This document shows positions 46,427 to 59,066 of a stretch of DNA of 64,000 bases, piece by piece; positions within the stretch are counted from its first letter, which is position 1; every line of letters begins with the position of its first letter. Location of the stretch: contig OX940863.1 in NCBI GenBank assembly GCA_954871525.1, positions 40,472,501-40,536,500 on the forward strand, in the 5' to 3' direction. The notes beneath the pieces are model-generated. The model made no database searches, was not told the origin of the DNA, and saw nothing but the letters and a program-made list of their open reading frames with translations. Source of the stretch: Parietaria judaica (taxonomy: Eukaryota; Streptophyta; Magnoliopsida; Rosales; Urticaceae). Position numbers and translations under genes: made by a program.

Positions 46427-48030
46427 TCATGTAGCAGATCCTTTGATTTCAACGATTTTTCCTTCCCTGTTCGGGAAGCGGATTAGTTGATGGTAAGTTG
46501 ATGGCACGGCCTTCATCATGTGCAGCCAGGGCCTTCCTAGTATCATGTTGTAAACTGACGGGCAGTCCAATACTAGGAAGTTTTTTATTTTTCCTACCCC
46601 TGCTGCGGCGATTGGCAGCCGTACCATTCCTCTCTGTTGATCTCTGTCTCGTCGACCCCCATCTTCAGCAGTGGTTCCAAGAAAATCACGTCGACTGAGT
46701 TCCCGTTATCGATTAGGATTCTATTCATTGTAAATAAGGAGACGAGGAGTGTGACTACTAGCGCGTCGTCATGCGGTCCGACCAGAGTGGCCGCTTCGCT
46801 ATCTCTGAACTTGATTTCGTAGTCTGGCTCTTGTCTTGGGAGAACTATCGGGCCAGCTTTGAGTCTTCGTTGGTGTGCCTTGATCGAGTTGATAGAATTT
46901 CCGTGGAGTTGCGATCCTCCCACTATTGTATAGATTCTTCCGACGGGTTCGGGGATTTCGTTCAGCTGTTCGTCGACGTCTTCCGACTCCTCGTACTCAT
47001 GTTCTTCTGGTTCTTCGAGCATATGTACTCGGCCTCTTTTATTTGGCTGAGTATTTCCTCTAACTTGTCCTTGTTGCTCGGCTCTCTTTTGGCTGTTTTG
47101 GGCCTGATCTTGCTGGATATCCTGTCCGGAAGGCTGTCCACTCTTCAGCTCGTTGCCGAAGTTTATTTCTCCCAACTCTCCATTAATGTATTTTTCCGCT
47201 AGGCGTGCACGGAGTACCAGACAATTTTTTGTACGGTGTCCGAACACTTTATGGAAGTTACACCAGGCTTTGGGGTCGTGTCGCGGGAACGTGTCGTGGC
47301 TATACGGGGGGAAGTCTTTCGAACTCACTAGCACTTTCCCTGGTGCATCCTCAACTTCTGCCTGTACTTCGAAGTCCACGGTTTCTGAATTTACGTTGAA
47401 GACGTATGGGTTTCGCGGATTCGGTCTGTTGTTCCCTCTTGGATTTCCGGTTTGAAAAGGATGTTTCTGTGTGGGAGAGGTTTTTCTCTGTCCTCGGAAG
47501 GCGTTGTTGTTGCCTCCGGTCCTAGGCTGCATTGGTTGGTTGGGCGGGCCCTGGTTTCGCTGATGGCCGGGCTGGAGGCCGTGTTTTCTTACCAGCGCTT
47601 CCAGTTCTTCATCGTGCTTGATCCAGTTGGATGACCTATGGATCACGTCTTCAATGGAGCTGTAACGATTGACGACGATGTCCGTTTTGAACTTCGAGTC
47701 ATACCATAGTCCGGCTGCGAGGGCGGCTATGGCGGTTTCATCACTGATCCCATTTATTTTGACTATGGTTTTCTTGAACCTGGTCATAAAGGCCCGAAGT
47801 GGCTCTCCTCTCTCTTGTTATAAAGCGTAGAGGTTTGCCACTGTGGTCTCAATTTCCATGAACATAGAAAAATGCTTGAGAAACACGGTTGTCAGCTGTT
47901 CAAAGTTTTCGATGGATCGTGGCTCTAGTTTTGAGAACCATTCCATTGCCTGGCCGGCCAGCAATACTAGATTTATCCATCGCTCCACTTTCAAGAGTTT
48001 AAACTGAGCCAGCGTCGAAACATTCGAGTC
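46427..48030 (-). pseudogene. Gypsy 2 gag and protease, N-terminus missing
   Basis: The gag core is AMEWFSKLEPRSIENFEQLT and FLKHFSMFMEIETTVANLYA. It continues after a stop near 47816 with MTRFKKTIVKINGISDETA. The zinc knuckle is CNFHKVFGHRTKNC. The protease has ILIDNGNSVDVIF, so the D-x-G motif is present. Two frame changes follow (about 46610 and 46400) before RT. Upstream of the gag core the reading merges into Copia C RNase H, so at least 100 gag residues and the element 5' end are gone. Confidence 0.85.
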
Positions 48031-50130
48031 GCAATCAGTGTATCTTAGCGAATTCATTTCATTACCTGAATCCACTAACATATAGTTTTTGTTGTCATTA
48101 AATCCAAAACTAGATTTATACTTGCTAACCACTCCCTCTGCATTAAAGATGTATGGCTTAGTACACAACACAGTGTCCATCAGACTTCCCTCTTCCAATG
48201 CAAACAAGTTGCGTTCAGTATTGCTTTACTGGTGATAAAGAAATCGTAGTTCATAGAAAGAAACACTCCATATCTGAGTAACAGGTATCATACCTCTCAT
48301 GGAGTCACCATCGTAAACAATTTAAGCATCATGTGCAATGCTTATGAACGTTGCTAGAAGCTTTATTTTATGATCCTTGATCATAAGAACATTATAAGTT
48401 TTTTACAAATATTTATTTGTATGGAGCTCGGTTGGCTAGTCTTTTGCTTTTTCGATGAAACGTATCATAAAGCACAAGGATATACACCAGTTCACATCGG
48501 CGAATTCTTGAACCTCTCTGGGTGTTCCACATGGATGCTTTCAATATGATCATCCGCTAATTCTCGTAATTGAGATATCAGGCTACGGATAAGAGATAAC
48601 TTCTAAGCATAGTGATAATGGAGAATGTTCCTCTCCAATCAAGGTGTGAACCTTCGTCACTAGTCTAGCTTTAAAGTTTTAAGACTTTCGGTCTTTCTCT
48701 CTTTTCTTTTGTAGAGCTCTTTACAACCTGTGGATCTAAATCCATCTTGTAACTCTACAAGTTCCCAGATTTGATTTGTAGATTCAAATTCTCGATGTAT
48801 GCTTCATGCCATTTTTCTTTGATCATAATCCATCATCACTTTCTCACAAGTTATAGATCTTTCAACATCAGTTTCCAAGACATTATCGTTGATTTTTCTT
48901 GTCCATGCTCGTAGTTTTAGATCCTGGGACCTCCCACTACATCTGAGCACTCCAAAGCCATGATCAGGAACAATGTTTCCTTCAATCTGATTATCAACGG
49001 TCACTGTTGATTGTGTACACTCTTTGTCGTTTGATAATCCTCAAGTATTACTTTTACTTTGAACTTTGTAGTTTATCTCATAGTCATATTCCAAGAAAAT
49101 TCCATTCGTTATAAAACGAACACTTTCTATCTGACTATAAACTACTTTCGTCCATCTTTCATAACCAGTAAATGAATATTGAAAAGATGATTAACTCATC
49201 ATAGATTGAACCATTTCTTATAAGGTTTCGTTCTTCCTTTCTGCGGCACCATATTTATGTCGGTGTGCCAAGAACTGTTAGCTATTCAAGTGATTAGTTA
49301 TTAGTGATTCATCGAGTTGAAAATCGATTCTTGCAATAAATTCCTAGAACTTTCCAAATTTCTTATTTATTTTGCATTTAAGTTACAAACTATTACTTTG
49401 AACACTTTCCATATTTAGATGAAGTATTCAAATCCTCCTCAAGGTTGGATTAAAGGACCACATGCACCAAGTATGTCCAAGCTCTATAGGAACCGTGGCT
49501 CTAAGACCTTTTTACAGAAAAATGGTCTTTATTAGTTATTCTAACCTCCAGACGAGATTCACAAACAGGTCAGAATTGATAAACAATTCACACATTGGTC
49601 CATCCTGTTTATCTCATCTAGCTTAGAATAACTTATTTTATAGATGCCTTAGGTATGACTTTATATCACTATAAGTTAATCTTTTATGGCTTTCAAATCT
49701 ATTTAATATTCATTTATTATTTCAAAATACTTGAGCTCGTTTATTTCTTTTGTCCCGTCGGTCAATGTAAACACTTAAATCATTTCTCTAAATAATAATA
49801 AAATTATTATCTAAAATGATATAACCTTGTTTACATAAGTGGACATTTGAATTTCCCACGTAAGTTTGGGATAAAATAAATACTGTTCTTGACAACAAAT
49901 TTATTATTTCTAAACGACTTGCTCCCACTACCTTTATTGAAATAAACATCCCACTGATTGACTGACACAGTCAACATTATAAATATCTTCCAGAATAATA
50001 TTCATCACATCGGGTGTGGTCATTATCTTGTCTGTGTTCATCTTTAGCAATTTTCCTAGTAATGAACCAAGTTCAAAACATTCGATGTACTCCCTTGTAA
50101 CATCGATTGGAAATACTACTAGATACAAAA
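48031..50130 (-). pseudogene. Copia C pol remnant
   Basis: The right side of the Gypsy 2 breakpoint reads copia RT/RNase H: VLCTKPYIFNAEGVVSKYKS and NYMLVDSGNEMNSLRYTDCD. Further right, 48804..49004 matches the post-integrase linker of Copia A (DNQIEGN and LRCSGRS). Around 49480..49680 the nucleotide sequence parallels the integrase zinc region of Copia A on the other strand. No frame exceeds about 70 codons except by fusion with Gypsy 2 gag. Confidence 0.72.
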
Positions 50131-52430
50131 GATATTTCTATAAGTGAACAAGATCACTTATTTGGACTTTTATTATCTAACAAATACACCTAAGATTATT
50201 ATATTTGACAACAAGGAAATAAAGGGTTTTACAAACTAATTATATTTAATAAAGAAACATATTAATCTTAATTATAGATGAATGCTTAATATTTTCGAAA
50301 TAGTAATATGATGCAATCATATCAGGGAAAAACATAGATAAAACCTATGATACTATTTAGTGATAATTCAGCCGACTGTACACGTCGTTGCCGTCCTTAT
50401 GGAATGGTCATACGAAGATGACTCAGCGGGATCAACTGTGTAGTTTGGTTAAACTAAGTTTCAGTCCAAAACTCAATTAATAATCAAAACAAGAAATCCA
50501 AGAAATCTTTATGAGTATTAACTACCACCATAGAACGGTCAGAAAGACAAACTTCCTTGCAAGATTAACCCATTATTTTTGGTTTTCGGACTCGTCGTGA
50601 AAGTGTCGTCCTTATGGAACAGACATACGAAGACATCTAGCGGTATCACTTTCACGAACCATCCAATCCCCTTATACTTTTGGAGCTTTCACGGCGTCAA
50701 ACCTCACACGGGGGCACACCTCTCCTTGTGGACGGCCATACGAAGACAGCCAAAGGCGGTGTGTGAAGCAGACGTTGTGACAGCAATAATGGAGACAATT
50801 AATATATATACTATTCTTGCCATTGTTTTCGAAATATGCTTTATTACTAAGTTATAAACTTAATTAAGCTATTAACTAGGATCAAAATTTTAATTATCTA
50901 GAATTAAAACATCCCAATTTTATTTATAGCTTATTATAAGCACCCGTTCAATGACACATTAAACTAGCTTATCTTTAGGCATAATAATTACTGAGTAATT
51001 ATATTTAGCCTAGTAAATTTATTTAATAAATACCGGTAGTGATAGGTCTAGAAATATGCTCTCCAGGTCGATGAGAGGAGTCCTAACCGGTCACCCAGAA
51101 GTGGATGGTGAACCGGCCCCACTTTTGATTCTCTCTTCCTTAGGCAAGAACGCATAACTGAGATTTTTCCGATATTCAAAAAATAAATCCATTTATCGTT
51201 CATTATTTATATCTATCCGTTACAGACATATTAATAAATCAAATGATGTATAGACACTACACATCATATCGTGTTATGAAAATAGGTTCCAATTAATTAT
51301 TTCATGATGAAAATAAAACATGTCAATGATACTTATTCATAAATAATTATCATTCATATTTTATATTGTGAAAAATTAATATGTCAATGATATTCATCCT
51401 AGAAGAATTATCATCCATATTATAACCAATTGTTTCATGATAAATTAATAATATGTCAATGATACTTATTCATAAAGAATTATCATCCATATCTAAATTA
51501 ATTAATCAAACAATAAATAATTATTCATGATTGCATAAATATGTCAATGATATCTACTCTTTCCAAAGAAAAGAATTATCATTTATATTACAATAAATTG
51601 TTTCTTGATAAATTAATAATATGTCAATGATATCATTCAATTAGAATTATCATCCACATCTAAATTAATTAATCAAACAATTAATAATTATCCATGATTG
51701 TGTAAATATGTCAATGATATCTATTCTTTCCAAAAAGAATTATCATCCATATTTAAAACATAATTATATTATAGAAAAATATAAAATATGTCAATGATAC
51801 TTATTCTAGAAAGAATTATCATTCATATTTTAAATTTGTTATTTATGAAAAGTAAAATATGTCAATGATACTTGTTCATAAAGAACTATCATCCATATTT
51901 TAATTTTATTGATTTATAAAAAAATAAAATAAGACAATGATTATTATTCTAAAATAAAAATCATCCATAATTTTAACTCTAATCAATTATTCAAGAATAA
52001 TTAATTCAATTCATAAACATAATAAAATTTATTTCAAAAATAAATAATATATTTATTTACGGGTATGGGTCGGATTAAAAACTCAACCCAACACAATCCG
52101 TGGGCCTCCGGGCATAAGCCCAAGCCCACCGTGGGCTACCATCGCGCCCAGGGCAGCAGGCAAGCGCCCAGCGTCCACGGTCAGGCCCACGGGCTGCGCC
52201 CACGGCCCACTGGCAGTGCCCAGCGCCCATGGGCTGCGCCCACGGCCCACAGGCAGCGCCCAGGGCCACGGGCTGGGCTATTTTAAATAGCCCGGCCCAA
52301 CATCCGATCCCCAATTTTGCTAGTTGGGTATTTTCCACTTTTAAAATTATTTTTAAAAACCCGAAATCATATATTTCAATTTTCAAAAATAAATTAGATT
52401 CATCAAAATAATTACAAACATGAAAACAAT
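50131..52430 (-). mobile_element. Copia C leader, with minisatellite and GC island
   Basis: In element direction (right to left): the GC island (about 52060..52330), loose minisatellite (51300..51990, word ATGTCAATGATA and its partner GAATTATCATCCAT about ten times), a block matching 13750..13860 of Copia A (GGCCGGTTCACCAT-type words at 51040..51180), and the three ~40-nt motifs (50385..50770). No primer site is readable at the LTR edge: only ATTG of the expected ATTGGTATCAGAGC remains. No gag is seen. The frame 52075..52485 is compositional. Confidence 0.7.
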
Positions 52431-53737
52431 TGTTGGGAATATTATCGTCCCCTCCGCCATATCTCGGGTATGGGCCTCGATCCATCGGGGTAACTTTTAA
52501 AAAATATTTTCACGGAAAGGCCCATTTTACACTTTCCGATGTTACTTTCCTGACTAGGATCGAGCACCGGGATACCGGAGATCTGATCGGATAAATAATT
52601 AGTTATTTAATAAACACGAGATTATTAATTCTAGTCACGGAAATAAACAAAGCGATAAATGTTTGCATTTATTAACTCAATGCATAAGGTCGTACCTCAT
52701 TGGCGATGATGACTTCCACTGCGCATTCTGAATTTCGGCAGAGCTTCCGCTGGACTTGAGATTTCGCCTATGGAATTTGAGCAGGGCTTCCGCCTCTCTT
52801 GAGACTTCTTCACGCCAAAGGACAGTCCCACGGTCTTCCGGGATATTCTCCTGAACTCGTCGTACCCAAAGCGTGGGCTTCGTCGACAGAATTTCGTTGC
52901 ATGATAGCATATGCGATTTCTAAGCTTTCGGGAAGAGAATTTCCTTAAGCCGAACTTTCTAGAGAGGGAGAGAATTTTCGAGAGCTTCACCATGAGAGGG
53001 AGCACGAATTTTGTGATGTGAGAGTGATATTGGAAATGTGAAACTAGCTTGGTATTTATAGGAAAAACCATGCACACAAATTTCCATGAATAGGTAAATC
53101 AATTAGTCTTAATTAGTATTATTCACAAATCAATCAAAGACTTTTTCCAACCTTCCATGATAGGTAGAAAACGAAATTTGATGATTAAAATACCTAAGAT
53201 TTAATTTTATGTGATTAAAATAAATACCAAGAAAATCAAATACTTACCATGATTAGGTATAATTCGATTTCTCTATTATTTAATCAACAGAATATATTTT
53301 CTTCAATTAAAATAAATACCAAGAAATTCCATCTCCTTCCATGATTGGGAGATGTCGAATTCTTCAATTATTTTTAACCAAAAATTAATTCCATTTAAAT
53401 CAATTAAGATGATACATGATTTACCAATCCTTTCCTTCTTTGTAATTAACCTATCAATCAAGTATTATCATGAATCAATCAATATTAAATTCCTATGCAA
53501 TATGAATCTTATGATTAAAACTTGATAATCAAGTTTCATGATTTATGCACAATTTAAATTCATGACATGATTCTTTAATTAAATGATTAAGGTTAATACC
53601 ATATTTATATGTAATCAATCAATATTCCTAATTATCAAAACACATTAATATTTGAATATTCCATGCTTGAAAAATCGCCACCTTGCTTTGTAATCAAGCT
53701 TTGATATTTTTCCATGATTCAAATATTACCTAATATG
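52431..53737 (-). repeat. Copia C 5' LTR, left part
   Basis: It starts TGTTGGGAATATT and ends at ATATG, the left target duplication of Copia E. The minus-strand TATA box TATAAATA is at about 53053..53060. The shared GC-rich block is at about 52680..52905. Confidence 0.9.
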
Positions 53738-54247
53738 TGTGAGCTTAAGATTGACTTAGTCCGTCACACTGAGGAAGTCAGCCCGGGTACTGACCAGAAT
53801 CAAGGACGGATAGGAGTTCAGCCCAGCTCGGGTGAACACGAGCAGAATGTCCAGAAAGAAGGCAAGCCCGGTCAGGGGCAGACGAGCAGATCAGCTCGGG
53901 GACAGAGAAGTTTCCCGAGCAGGAAAGGGAAAGTCAGCAACTACCCGCGAAGCTTGAGGAGCAAGTAAATATCAAGTCAAAGATTTGATAAGATTATTTA
54001 GGGTAGTTTCCTGATTTTGTACGATTTGGTTAGCTAGGGTTTCGCCTATGTGAGACTATATAAACCTAGCATTGTACACTTTGTAAAGTGCTGAGTCCAT
54101 TAGAGTTTTGAGTTTACCTTCTTGTATTTTGCCTTCGATTATTAATCAGAGAATTTCTTCTCCCAAAAGTTTGTGTCCTTTATTTTTCTGTTCGATTTCT
54201 TTGGTGTTATTCGTGTTCTTTGCAGATCCGTGAATTGGGATCCAACA
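53738..54247 (+). repeat. Copia E 5' LTR with promoter
   Basis: TGTGAGCTTAAG to GATCCAACA. The TATA box TATATAAA is at 54057..54064. The 5' half carries CCGAGCAG/CGAGCAG words several times. The frame 53714..53968 is not conserved as coding. Confidence 0.95.
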
Positions 54248-54249
54248 AG

Positions 54250-54261
54250 TGGTATCAGAGC
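54250..54261 (+). other. Copia E primer-binding site
   Basis: TGGTATCAGAGC, two bases after the LTR. Confidence 0.92.
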
Positions 54262-55828
54262 TTCAATCAAAGAATGTCTCATCATCAGAGTCACCGATCG
54301 ACGGAGCTTTGGTAGCGCAGAAACCAAACTCCAGAGAAGGCGCAGTTACGCTCTATTACCCCATGCTCACAAATAGAAATTACGCCGTGTGGGCGTTGAA
54401 GATGAGGGTGAATCTGCAGGCGCAGGGAGTGTGGGAGGCCGTAGAGAACGGCGGTGTCGAAGGGCGCAAGGAAAGAATGGCTCTAGCCGCAATCTACCAA
54501 GCAGTTCCGGAAGAAGTTCTTCTCATGCTCGCCGAGAAAGATTCCACTAAGGAAGCATGGAAAACTCTTCAGACCATGCACATGGGCGCAGATCGCGTCA
54601 AGGAGGCAAAGGTCCAGACCTTGAAGAGTTCGAGGTGATGCGAATGACGGAGAGCGAGTCGATTGATGACTTCACTATGCGGCTCACGTCCATTGTGACC
54701 GGCATACGCTCGTTGGGAGACAAGGTGGAGGAGACCACCGTCGTCAAGAAATTTCTCTGAGCAGTGCCTCACAGGTACATGCAGATCGTGACATCGATCG
54801 AGCAGTTCGGCGATCTCAAGACCATGACGATCGAGGAGGTTGTTGGTCGCCTCAAAACCCACGAGGAGAGACTTCGGGGTTACGGTGACATAGAAGAGGA
54901 GAAGAACCTCCTGCTCACGCATGAAGAGTGGACGGCCAGACAACGGAAAATTGGGGGAGCCGAGTTTTCTTCAAAATCCTCAGGTCGGAGCAGCTTTGGT
55001 GGAGAAGTCCGAGGACGCGGACAGGGTCGTGGACGAGGTCGAGGTCGGGACATGCGAGGTCGCGGCAGTGGATCTACCCGTCAGGAAAGTACGACCAGGA
55101 AAGACAAGAGCACAGCGAAGTACTACAACTGTCAAAACCTTGGGCACTTTGCATCTGAGTGCCGGAGCAGAAACCAGGGCGAAGAGGCGAATCTAGTGAG
55201 ATTCCCAGACGACCAGCCGGCATTGTTGTTTGCCGAGCAGGAAACGCACCTGGACGAGAATGGTGAGAGCGGCGCCGAGGCTCGGGCAGAAGTGATCAGT
55301 GTGCCAATCAGCCCAGAGGCCGAGCAGACCTATCCGGAGGAGACCAGCGAGAAGGTTTTCCTTATTGAGGATAAGGTTATTGCAAATCTCCTTGTAGACG
55401 GAGAAAAGAAAGTCAGTACCGACGTATGGTACTTAGACAACGGAGCTAGCAACCACATGACTGGGGACCGAGCTAAGTTTGAAGAGCTCGATGAGAAGAT
55501 CACGGGAAACGTGAAATTCGGCGACGGATCAGTCGTAGAGATCAGAGGCAGAGGGTCAATCCTGTTCGAGTGCAAGAATGGCGACCAGCGTCTGATGACC
55601 CAGGTGTATTTCATCCCGAAGTTGAAGAGCAACATCATCAGTCTAGAGCAAATGACTGAGATCGGGAACACGGTGTTGCTGCAAGGGTCCTACCTGAACA
55701 TGTGGACCAAGGAAGGAGAGTTGTTGATGAAGGTGGAGCGAACACCCAACAGACTCTACAAGATTCTCCTAAAGACATGCCAGCCCGTCTGTCTTATGGC
55801 ATCGATGGCAGGCCCGGCTTGGCTATAA
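54262..55828 (+). pseudogene. Copia E gag and protease
   Basis: Gag reads TLYYPMLTNRNYAVWALKMR and on to MHMGADRVKEAKVQTLK. A small deletion near 54633 shifts the frame, and the reading continues FEVMRMTESESIDDFTMRL. A TGA at 54758 falls in KKFL-stop-AVPHRYMQIV. A Gly/Arg-rich linker (GRGQGRGRGRGRDMRG) precedes the zinc knuckle, damaged as YYNCQNLGHFASEC (Tyr for the first Cys). The protease has WYLDNGASNHMTGD. A TAA at 55826 separates it from integrase. No ATG in frame is certain; the start may have been lost. Confidence 0.92.
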
Positions 55829-56720
55829 CAAGCACGGCTCGGACACGTGAATTTTCACGCGCTCAAGATGATGGGTGAGAAGAAGATGGCCTACGGAGTT
55901 CCCAAAATAGAACACCCCGACCAGCTATGTGAGTGCTGCATGATCGCGAAGCAGGCGAGGATACCATTTTCGATCAAGGCCGAATTCCGAGCAGAGAGAC
56001 CCTTACAGTTGGTGCATGCAGACCTATGTGGTCCAGTCACCCCAGCAACTTTGGCAGGTAACAAGTACTTCCTCTTACTTGTTGATGATTACAGTCACTG
56101 GATGTGGGTTTATATGCTTAAGGAGAAGAGCGGAGCCTTTGAGGTCTTCAAGAAGTTCAAGAAGATCGTGGAGAATGGCTCGGTGCACAGGTTATAGGTC
56201 TTGCGTAAAGACCGAGGACGAGAATTCACTTCCCAGCAGTTCGGAGAATTCTGCGACCAGGAAGGAGTTCAGCGTCACATGTCCGCACCCCACACGCCCC
56301 AGCAGAATGGCGTGGTGGAAAGACGAAACCGATGAACACAGCGAGGAGCTTGCTCAAGAGCATGCAAGTTCCAGCCCGGTTTTGGGCAGAAGCAGTAAGA
56401 CATGCGGTCTACCTGCTTAATCGTTTGCCGACCAAAGCGCTAGGAGAGCGTACTCCCTACCAGGCGTGGAATGGGAAGAAACCCCACTTAGAACATTTGA
56501 GAGTGTTCGGATGCACCGCACATGTGAAGGTTGCGGGACCACATCTCAAGAAACTGGACGACCGGAGTCAGAAGATGGTGTACCTTGGCGTTGAAAAAGG
56601 AAGCAAGGCACACAGACTCTATGATCCACAACGCCGCAGACTCCAAGTGAGCAGAGATGCTGTGTTCGAAGAAGAGATGAAGTGGGAATGGCCCGACGAG
56701 AAAGGAGAACCCGAGCAGAA
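55829..56720 (+). pseudogene. Copia E integrase
   Basis: The pre-integrase region is ARLGHVNFHALKMM with CECCMIAKQARIPF. The DDE core keeps all three acids: LVHADLCGP, KDRGREFTSQQF and NGVVERRNR. Two lesions are seen: TAG at 56195 inside the core, and a small deletion near 56330 that moves the reading to the frame starting MNTARSLLKSMQVPARFWAE. The C-terminal part has HLEHLRVFGCTAHVK. Confidence 0.92.
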
Positions 56721-58546
56721 CTCAGTGGAGTTCACAGTTGAAGATGGAGAGGGCGTTGCCGAGCAGGATCAGCCCGGAACACCCAGCTCAGGAACAGCTT
56801 TGCCAAGAACGAGAGAATCCAGCCTGGGAGAGAGCACCCCGGATACACCACGGAGACCAAGTCCGAGCAAGACCAACCTGTCCAGCTCGGGAGATTCCTC
56901 CATAAAATACGGCCCAAGAGGATTTCGACCTCTTTCAGACGTCTACGATCAGACTCAAGAAGTGGAGATGAACGTGGAGGAACTTTCTTTATTGTGCGCA
57001 GAAGAGCCGGCCAGCTACCAGGAGGCAGCACCCGAGCAGGAGTGGCAGGAAGCAATAAAGAAGGAGATGGAGTCCATCGAGAAGAACAGGACATGGGAGC
57101 TTACTGACCTGCCCAAAGGTCATAATCCCATCAGCCTGAAGTGGGTGTATAAGCTGAAGAAGGACACTGAGGGGAATGTCCTTAAGCACTAGGCAAGGCT
57201 GGTAGCCAAAGGCTACGTGCAAAAGAAAGGCATAGACTTTGAGGAAGTCTTTGCTCTAGTAGCCATATTGGACACGATCAGACTCATCCTAGCCCTACCA
57301 GCTCATCGAGGTTGGGAAATTCACCATCTGGATGTGAAATCGACATTCCTAAACGGTGACCTCGAGGAAGAAGTGTACGTCAAGCAACTAGAGGGGTTCG
57401 GCGTCATGGCCAAGGAGCAGAAGGTGTACAAGTTATCCAAGGCCCTGCACGGGTTGAGACAAGCACCAAGAGCGTGGAACATCCGCCTTGACAAGAGCTT
57501 GAAGAACCTTGGATTCACAAAGTGCCTGAGCGAGCAGGCAGTCTACATCAGGAGTACCGGGCAGGAAACTCTGATCGTGGGAGTATATGTGGACGACCTG
57601 ATCGTCACTGGATCCAGCGCAGGAGGCGTAGATGGATTCAAGCAGCAGATGATGGCCGAATTCGAGTTGAGTGACCTCGGATTACTTTCGTACTATCTCG
57701 GTCTAGAGGTGGAACAGAAGAAGGACTGCATTACGCTGAAGCAGTCGGCCTACGTGAAGAAGATCCTCAAGCAGTTCGAGATGACGGATTGCAACTCGAG
57801 CAAATACCCAATGGAGGCGAAGCTGCAGCCCGGGAAGGATGCTGAAGGGAGAAGTGTGGATTCCACGGAGTACAGACGCGTGATCGGGTGCCTGAGGTAC
57901 CTCACCCACACCCGACCAGACATTGCACACGCAGTCGGGATAGTCAGTCGATACATGGAGAAGCCCACAAGTGCACACCTGCAGGCGGTGAAGCACATCT
58001 GGCAATACGTGAAGGGCACGACGGACTACGGGATCCAGTACAACAGAGGAAGTGGAGCAGAAGTACTAGTCGGCTTTACAGACAGTGATCTAGCCGGTGA
58101 TATCGATGACAGGAAGAATACCGGAGGGATGGCGTTCTACCTCAACAGAAACCTGATCACCTGGCAGTCTCAAAAGCAGTAGACAGTAGCTCTATCCTCA
58201 TGTGAAGCAGAGTTCATGGCGGCAACCGCAGCAGCATGTCAAGCTATGTGGTTGAAGGGGCTACTACGTGAAGTGACCGGATCCGAGCAGAGACCAGCTA
58301 CTCTCTACGTGGACAACAAGTCTGCAATTGCGTTGATGAAGAATCCAGTGTTCCATGGACGGAGCAAACACATTGACAAGAAATTTCACTACATTCGTGA
58401 GTGTGTGGAGAAGCGAGAGATCATCATAGAGTTCGTCAACACGAGGGAGCAACGGGCAGACATTCTTACAAAGGCTCTGGGAAGAGTCAAGTTCGCAGAG
58501 ATGAGAGAGCTACTCGGAGTAAAGAAAGTAGAAGCGAGTCAAGCTT
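56721..58546 (+). pseudogene. Copia E reverse transcriptase and RNase H
   Basis: The linker after integrase is Glu/Ser/Pro rich. RT starts QEWQEAIKKEMESIEKNRTW. A TAG at 57190 sits in KH-stop-ARLVAKGY. The catalytic YVDD is in VGVYVDDLIVTG, and LGLLSYYLGLEVEQKKDCI follows. RNase H has SDLAGDIDDRKNTGG, a TAG at 58180 and then TVALSSCEAEFMAATA, KSAIALMKNPVFHGRSKHID and ADILTKALGR. From 56332 to the end a single frame is kept, broken only by these two stops. One or two reversions would open it, so inactivation is recent. Confidence 0.93.
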
Positions 58547-58558
58547 ACGGGGGAGAAT
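58547..58558 (+). other. Copia E polypurine tract
   Basis: ACGGGGGAGAA directly before the 3' LTR start TGTGAGC. Confidence 0.85.
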
Positions 58559-59066
58559 GTGAGCTTAAGCTTGACTTAGTCCGTCACACTAAGGAAGTCA
58601 GCCTGGGTACTGACCAGAACCAAGGACGGATAGGAGTTCAGCCCAGCTCGGGTGAACACGAGCAGAACGTCCAGAAAGAAGGCAAGCCCGGTCAGGGGCA
58701 GACGAGCAGACCAGCTCGGGGACAGAGAAGTTGTCCGAGCAGGAAAGGGAAAGTCAGCAACTACCCGCAAAGCTTGAGGAGCAAGTAAATATCAAGTCAA
58801 AGATTTGATAAGATTATTTAGGGTAGTTTCCCGATTTTGTGCGATTTGGTTAGTTAGGGTTTCGCCTATGTGAGGCTATATAAACATAGCATTGTACACT
58901 TTGTAAAGTGCTGAGTCCATTGGAGTTTTGAGTTTACCTTCTTGTATTTTGCCTTCAGTTATTAATCAGAGAATTTCTTCTCCCAAAAGTTTGTGTCCTT
59001 TTTTTTCTGTTCGATTTCTTTGGTGTTATTTGTGTTCTTTGCAGATCCGTGAATTGGGATCAAACA
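58559..59066 (+). repeat. Copia E 3' LTR
   Basis: Partner of 53738..54247. The TATA box is at 58877..58884. It ends GATCAAACA. Confidence 0.95.

Larger units (their letters stand above)
37884..48030 (-). mobile_element. Gypsy 2: Tat-type element, 5' end lost
   Basis: A minus-strand element. Order from left: 3' LTR (37884..38714), polypurine tract, antisense extra gene (plus strand, 39499..42105), minisatellite, hairpin, then integrase, second RNase H, RNase H, RT, protease and gag running rightward. The 5' LTR, primer site and gag start are missing. At about 48000..48040 it joins Copia C RNase H sequence directly, so a deletion removed its right end together with part of Copia C. Dual RNase H and antisense gene fit the Tat/RIRE2-Grande group. 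Confidence 0.85.
53738..59066 (+). mobile_element. Copia E: complete young Ty1/copia element
   Basis: This 5.3-kb plus-strand element lies in the Copia C 5' LTR. A perfect ATATG duplication (53733..53737, 59067..59071) splits a sequence that is intact at about 37055 in the partner LTR. The LTRs are 510 and 508 bp and differ at about 20 positions by eye (about 96% identity). Primer site, gag, protease, integrase, RT, RNase H and polypurine tract are in the standard copia order. Its GC content is well above its surroundings. Confidence 0.95.

Noticed and set aside
54250..54261. TGGTATCAGAGC sites as tRNA gene fragments
   Set aside because: Each lies next to an LTR end and lacks any tRNA body; they are primer-binding sites.
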